Shown here one piece after another: positions 58,492 to 64,000 of a stretch of DNA of 64,000 bases. The notes beneath the pieces are model-generated. The model saw nothing but the letters and a program-made list of their open reading frames with translations. It was not told the DNA's origin and searched no databases. Source of the stretch: Phaeotremella fagi (Eukaryota; Basidiomycota; Tremellomycetes; Tremellales; Phaeotremellaceae); the NCBI GenBank assembly GCA_001599715.1, contig BCHU01000003.1, positions 248,001-312,000 on the forward strand. Direction: 5' to 3'. The first letter of the stretch is position 1. Every line of letters starts with the position of its first letter. The position numbers and the translations under genes were made by a program.

Positions 58492-59376
58492 TATTCCTTT
58501 TGGAGTGGACGACTTAAGGGTCATTGGTCCTTTGTGGTATCCAGGCTGGATCGGACTGCAAAGACTGGTGATGTTCGAAGAGGTGGGCTTGTGCCCTTAT
58601 GTGTTGCAATGTACCTAGACAAATATTTTACCAATTTTAGAGCTTAGAGCATGAGGCCTGTACTTCGTGAGATGCAGAACTTGTTGATGACTCTTGTCAT
58701 CGTCACTAAACCTTCGTCGGAGACATTCTGAGATGAAAATTGGAAAGATGGTTCCTCTTCTCACAGTGTTGGTGGTTTAATGCATCGGTAATCAGTCGGT
58801 GAATTTGATAAGCTCTCACAATTATGTTGGGAGGCGAATTCTGCGAATCGTTGTCGGATCGCATATCTTCCCAAAATCCATCCATGTTGCCATCATTCCC
58901 TCCCCATATTCATACCGTCGCATGCAAACATTGTATAGCTGGAGGAGACCAAGGTGGTCCATACATGGTGGAGGTATGAGTGGAGGTGAGTCATATACAT
59001 ACAACACAATATATCATATACGCATATAGATCTATCCATCCACGTGGTAGGAGGATATACGCTTGTTGGAATCCTACATCCGTTGGAGGTGCTGGATATA
59101 TGCTTATTGAGTCACTCTAAATCAAGTCCACTGGTGATATCTATATCCCCCGAAGCCGGTAAGAGCCTTGCTGTTGTCAAGATGTAAAAGTATAAGAACA
59201 CCGAAAAGGTGGGCTTTGATGGCCACTGTGCTCTTCTCTTATTTCTCTACTCATCCATACTTGATTTGAACAATCTACTCAACTTTCTTACCAGTTTTCA
59301 CTTATATTAACAGTGAGTTATAACAAACTAAGAATTTGGAAGAGTTATCTGATAAGAACTTCTCAGCCGAACAAAA
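58492..59376. other. Intergenic region
   Basis: 885 bases between arsH and the glucuronidase gene, same strand. No gene recognised. ACGCATATAG/CGTGGTAGGAGG motifs about 59018-59060 and a pyrimidine tract at 59230-59300 precede the next start. Confidence 0.4.
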
Positions 59377-61266
59377 ATGTTAAAACCAATCGAAACAGCA
59401 ACACGAGAAATCAAATCTTTAGATGGATTATGGCGATTCGCCGCTGACTCTCCCGATCTCAAAGATCCCTGGGCCTCAACCCTCCCAGGTGATCTCGAAT
59501 GTCCAGTCCCCGCATCCTACAACGATATCTTTTTACATCCAACACTCAGAGCTCACGTCGGTAAAGTCTGGTATCAAAAATCTATTCGAATTCCACTCTC
59601 TTGGTCCGGTCAACGAGTATTCGTCAGATTCGACGCTGCAACCCACGAAGGTGAAGTTTACGTTGGTGACAAATTGGTAACCAAACATGTTGGCGGTTAT
59701 ACACCTTTCGAAGCTGATCTTACCGATATCGTCGAAGTCGGCTCAGAAGTGAGACTCACTGTTGGTGTAAACAATATCCTCACCCATGAAACTATCCCTC
59801 CAGGATACGTCACTAAAACAACTGCTGGTGTAGCTGAGCAGAAATATTACCATGATTTCTTTAACTACGCTGGTTTAGCTCGTTCAGTTAGATTATGTGT
59901 TTCACCAAAGATTCACGTTAACGATATAACTATCAAGACTGATATCCAAGGTACAACTGGTGTGGTCGGTTACGAAGTCAAAACCACTGGAGCCAACGAA
60001 ACCGCTCAAGTTGATTTGATGGATGCTCAAGGAAATGTCGTTGCTTCAGGTAAATCAACTTCTGGTAAACTTAGCGTTCCAAACGCTACATTCTGGGCAC
60101 CACTCAAAGCCTATCTCTATCAATTCAGAATCCGTCTTTCCGATTCCAAATCAAAACTAATCGACGAATACATCTTACCAGTCGGTATCCGAACCGTCAA
60201 GGTCTCTGGTATTCAAGTTCTAATCAATGGTTCACCGTTCTATTTCAAAGGTTTCGGTAGACATGAGGACACTCCAATTAAAGGTAAAGGTCACGATGAC
60301 ACTTGGATGGTCCACGATTTCGAATTGATGAAATGGTGTGGAGCCAACTCGTTCAGAACAGCTCATTATCCTTATTCAGAAGATGTTTTGGATTATTGTG
60401 ATCGTCATGGTTTCGTCGTTATCGATGAAACTGGAGCTGTCGGTCTTAACATGAACGTCGGTGGTGGTATCTTCGGTACAGTGTGAGTATATTGATTTCC
60501 ACGTCGAGATGATAATATAATTAACACAACTCTTTTCAGTAACCAGCCCACCTTCTCCGAAGATGCTGTCAACGACAACACCCAAGCCTCCCACGCCCAA
60601 GCCCTCCGAGAACTCATCCAACGTGACAAGAATCATCCCTCAGTAGTGATGTGGAGTATCACCAACGAACCCGATTCCGGTGTCCCAGAAGCTCGAACCT
60701 ATTTCGAACCCCTAGTAAAATTAACCAGAGAACTCGACGACACCCGTCTCCTAACCTACGCCAACGTCATGTTAGCCCCATATAACCTAGACGCCATTGC
60801 CGATTTGTTCGATGTCATAGGCTTAAACAGATATTACGGTTGGTATGTTAATACTGGTGATCTAGCTTCTGCCGAGATCGAACTTGAAAAAGAATTGAAG
60901 GGTTGGGTTGAGAAACATGGGAAACCTCTTATTTTGACTGAATATGGAGCAGATACTGTTTCTGGTAATCATTCATTACATAATCTACCTTGGTCAGAGG
61001 AGTTCCAAGTTGATTTCCTCGAGATGTACGGTAGAGTCTTTGACAGAATTGATGCTGTTGTCGGTGAACAACCTTGGTAAGTTGTTTCATCAGGTAGAAT
61101 ATTCAAAAATCAGTTCGCTGACAGATGATATAGGAATTTCGCCGATTTCATGACTTCTTCTGGTATCTTTAGAGTTGACGGAAACAGGAAAGGTATCTTC
61201 AGTAGAGATAGGAAACCAAAGATGGCTGCTCATTCTTTGAGAAGAAGATGGACCGCAATGAAATAA
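59377..61266 (+). CDS. Beta-glucuronidase, glycoside hydrolase family 2, bacterial type
   Basis: Hydrolyses beta-D-glucuronides. Exons 59377-60482, 60540-61076 and 61134-61266; 591 residues against 603 for the E. coli enzyme. Block-by-block resemblance to UidA is high: [108 protein letters not shown] (acid/base Glu), [31 protein letters not shown] (nucleophile Glu), and [15 protein letters not shown]. No signal peptide, so probably intracellular. Only two introns, both in the 3' half, unlike the intron-dense neighbours. This fits acquisition from bacteria. Confidence 0.92.
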
Positions 61267-61421
61267 GGTTTAATGTCGGGTGGTTAAGTAGATAGTCTAA
61301 CGACTCTACTGTAAAAATGTTTTAATTATGCACTTTGATTTGTCAACGATTTGGCTGTGCTCGAATGAAGTGCGTTTATAAGCTGAAGTTCGAAACCAAA
61401 TTTGACTTTACATGTCGTAAA

Positions 61422-63584
61422 CTAATCTATCTTTAACCCCCCTTTACCACCCTGGACACCACAGAACAAACCATAAACCAATCGACCCCAAGCGAACCAC
61501 ATCCCAAAACTACACCAAACACTTATGACCATCAACGGCAGGAATTCTAACCTTGGAGATAAATAGCCCAAAGATGTCAAAAGAGGATGTAAAACGGATG
61601 TGAACATTAATAAAGAGACTGAAGAAATCAGGTAAATGAACTGCGTGGAGTCGATGAAGAATGAAAACATCGTTGGAGTAGGTCTACAGTTGGTCAAATC
61701 AGCTCTGTCAAATAGCACTTTATATCCGGCTTACCTGTCAACGTTCTTTTTGAGATAACTGACAATCAGAACAAGCCATATTAATGTATAACCCATTTTG
61801 ACGGGTGTTTCGGCAGGTTTGAATAGAAGAGGGAATAATCCAATGACACCTGAAATACTAGCGATTAAGAATGCTTGATAATGATTCCAGTCCTCGGAAG
61901 CAAGTAGACTAATAGATATTGTTCAGTAATTCAACCCCGTTCAAACGACGAGGTGTTCACCTTAAAGGGACTAGTAACAACATGACAGCTTTCTCATGAA
62001 CATGCCATCCAAGCATAAAACTGCTAAATCCACAGGCAGCGATTGCTTGTAAAAAAGTTCGATAATTTGGTGTACGCCAAAGTGGGATGAGTTGGATGAT
62101 TTGCGTTATCCCTGTTAAGATGAAACAATGGAGTGGAGTTATTGTAGGTAAAACAGCGAAATTGGTATCACCAACTAATCCTCTTGATGTGGATGCGATA
62201 CCGGACGACGAGAAGGGGAGTGAAAGATTCAGTCGTTTGATCGCTTTTCGTATCAGCGATGGGGTGTTTGTGGTCAAATGCTTACCTTGAAGTAAAATTC
62301 TATCGACTAGGGTGACACCCGCCCACGCACTGGGAGTTCTGTTAGCATACTTCTACCCATTGTAAACGGATATCACTCACTTTGGAGCCCAGTACGCATG
62401 CATCAAACCTCTAGTGAAGGGGAAAAGTCGTGAAATCAACTGAGCTCCTTGGCCAAGATAGACGAAAGGTCCTAAAGATAGGGCGAAGATGACAAGAGTA
62501 ACAGTACCAATTTGAATAAGAGGTTTGAGATTCAGGTTCAGACCTGGGAAAATTGTCATTTAGACCTTGTCCGTTTGTCGTGTCTGACATACCTTGCCCT
62601 GGTGGAATACAATATGCTCTAAGGAGGAATATGAACCAAGCTGGAGCTAGATATACGTATATATGTCTTGAACTATTTAGTAGATGAAGCGTGTAGGGAC
62701 TCACTTGAACATCAATAAAGCGGCAAAGCAACTAGCACACAGCATCGGTCGACCCTGCAGATTTTAGCTATAGATCGACATACCAGAACCCACTTCTTTC
62801 GCCCCCACCAAACTCCAAATCATTATCCCAAAAAGAAACCCGTTATATTGAAAATGTATCGAATCCAGAATCAGGAATCCAGGATGAAAAGCTATTGCCA
62901 AAGCGATGTTTGAAGCTGTTTTATTTTCAGGTGATGCCTTTGCCAATCTTCTTTTATCAGTTTAAAGTCCAATCTGTGAGAGAAGTCTTCACCTTAATAG
63001 ACCCAATACCAGTAATATCTCTGACAGTAATACACTGGTTCTCATGTATGCGACGACATCCCATCCTTCCACAGGTGATGCTGAAATCTGTAAAAGGTGA
63101 TTCGAGATTTTGATGGGGAGGAGCTTTGCTGGTAAAGCTAGGACATATGAAAAGTAGGCGAAGAATGGTGGGTAGTCTAACGCTGAATTTTGGAAGGCAA
63201 TCAGTCTCCATCCATTTGGCATGGATTTTTTTTCTCACTCCATTCTGACGTTGCCTAGATTTTGATTAGTGAATAAAGTCAAGCTATTGAATTTATGACT
63301 CACTTCGTAATACCACTCTTTTAAAGCAAGCTGGGATGTCAGTGCCAACCAATTACGATGGACCTAGGGACAATAAGATAGTAGTAGGTGAAGTGATTAG
63401 CTAAACTCAAGGTAAAGAGTCGATCTAGACCTACCTCGAAATCTGTACTCTTACTTGGTAACCCAAAAGATCAGCTCAAAGGTTTTACCACTGAGCCTGT
63501 TACTCACTACGCTGGATATAAAAGTAATTTCAAGACAGTACTTGCTATCCAAGTATCCCTCTGTGTTGTTGAGAGACCCAACAT
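61422..63584 (-). CDS. ALG8: Dolichyl-P-Glc:Glc1Man9GlcNAc2-PP-dolichol alpha-1,3-glucosyltransferase
   Basis: ER membrane enzyme that adds the second glucose to the lipid-linked oligosaccharide for N-glycosylation. Starts [20 protein letters not shown] at 63584. Exon joins give [108 protein letters not shown] and [19 protein letters not shown]. These are the ALG6/ALG8 landmarks; STDFEVHRNWLA favours ALG8 over ALG6. The C-terminus is hydrophobic and ends GGKGGLKID. About ten TM segments and at least nine short introns. Convergent with the glucuronidase gene (155-base spacer). Confidence 0.9.
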
Positions 63585-64000
63585 GGTGAATGATATCTGT
63601 CAGTATAATTAAATGATATTATTGCCAGCTATTTCTGAACATTTCAACGTGTCAGGAGGATCCTGTTAGTGGGGCTCCAAGACTACTCCTAAAGGTGGCG
63701 CTGATATGGTGGTACATCAACATCAAAATTTAGCTTGACTCCTAGGTAAATAATTTCTCGAGATCACCAAGGACATCACATCTCTTCCACCAGGTAAGAT
63801 GATCACCCCTCTCTCAATTTATGACTCCCACTCTGTCACCGCCGATGTTTTCGCGATCCTCGGATCGGTTAACATCACAACGGTATTCGACGGATTAGCC
63901 AGCGCCAAAACGGCCGAGAGAAAATCTTAATTCCGGATTCCATTCAAAAGTCTTATCGTTAATTCAATTTTTGTTATGATCGATCCTTCGTTTAAGTTCC
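63585..64000. other. Window end, no supported gene
   Basis: Upstream flank of ALG8. A small open frame at 63799-63930 (MITPLSIYDSHSVTADVF start, 43 residues, TAA) is preceded by CAGGTAAG, so it could be an exon of a gene or chance. Nothing else recognised. Confidence 0.3.

Overview
This 64 kb window is a gene-dense nuclear segment of a fungus. It is most likely a basidiomycete yeast of the Tremellomycetes (Cryptococcus/Kwoniella-like). The conserved genes are cut by many 50-70 nt GT..AG introns with CTAAC-type branch sites. They include a ribosomal protein eL28 gene, and they sit head-to-head or tail-to-tail with short spacers. No rRNA, tRNA, CRISPR, bacterial operon or retroelement polyprotein was recognised. 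Species assignment is inference. One 99-base N gap (45763-45861) follows a long G run.

Layout. 0-7 kb: zeta-COP, two D-2-hydroxyacid dehydrogenase paralogues, and between these a pair of orphan genes each broken by one in-frame stop. 7-11.4 kb: cytosolic-type prolyl-tRNA synthetase with an upstream in-frame mitochondrial-like start, and eL28. 11.4-17 kb: a foldback (MITE-like) element and a four-copy tandem array of an orphan family. 17-25 kb: beta'-COP, 3-hydroxyanthranilate dioxygenase, NIP7, proteasome alpha6 and a small orphan. 26-31 kb: a Fic-fold protein with an altered active site, and a secreted protein beside a degenerate copy. 31-37 kb: MFS transporter, two-AN1-finger protein ending in a CaaX box, and a fungal membrane protein. 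36.7-39.3 kb: a second orphan family, three tandem copies. 39.6-50.2 kb: an IBTK-like ankyrin/RCC1/BTB protein, Rpt3, Elf1 and a short REV1-like BRCT protein. 50.6-54 kb: more orphans, including a tandem pair. 55.8-63.6 kb: AsaB/CmcJ-like oxygenase divergent from ArsH, a bacterial-type beta-glucuronidase, and ALG8.

The conserved genes serve core functions: COPI traffic, proteasome, translation, ribosome biogenesis, NAD synthesis, N-glycosylation and transcription elongation. They are intron-rich. Between them lie at least 13 intronless, lineage-restricted-looking genes in four tandem families plus singletons. Many carry single fresh lesions (in-frame stops, a frameshift, a stop loss). This young, duplicating and decaying gene layer is the least explained part of the window and the best candidate for something undescribed.

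Gene-structure oddities are also frequent. Three genes have a first coding exon consisting only of ATG. Two genes end in an 8-nt coding exon that carries the functional C-terminus. One synthetase seems built for leaky scanning.
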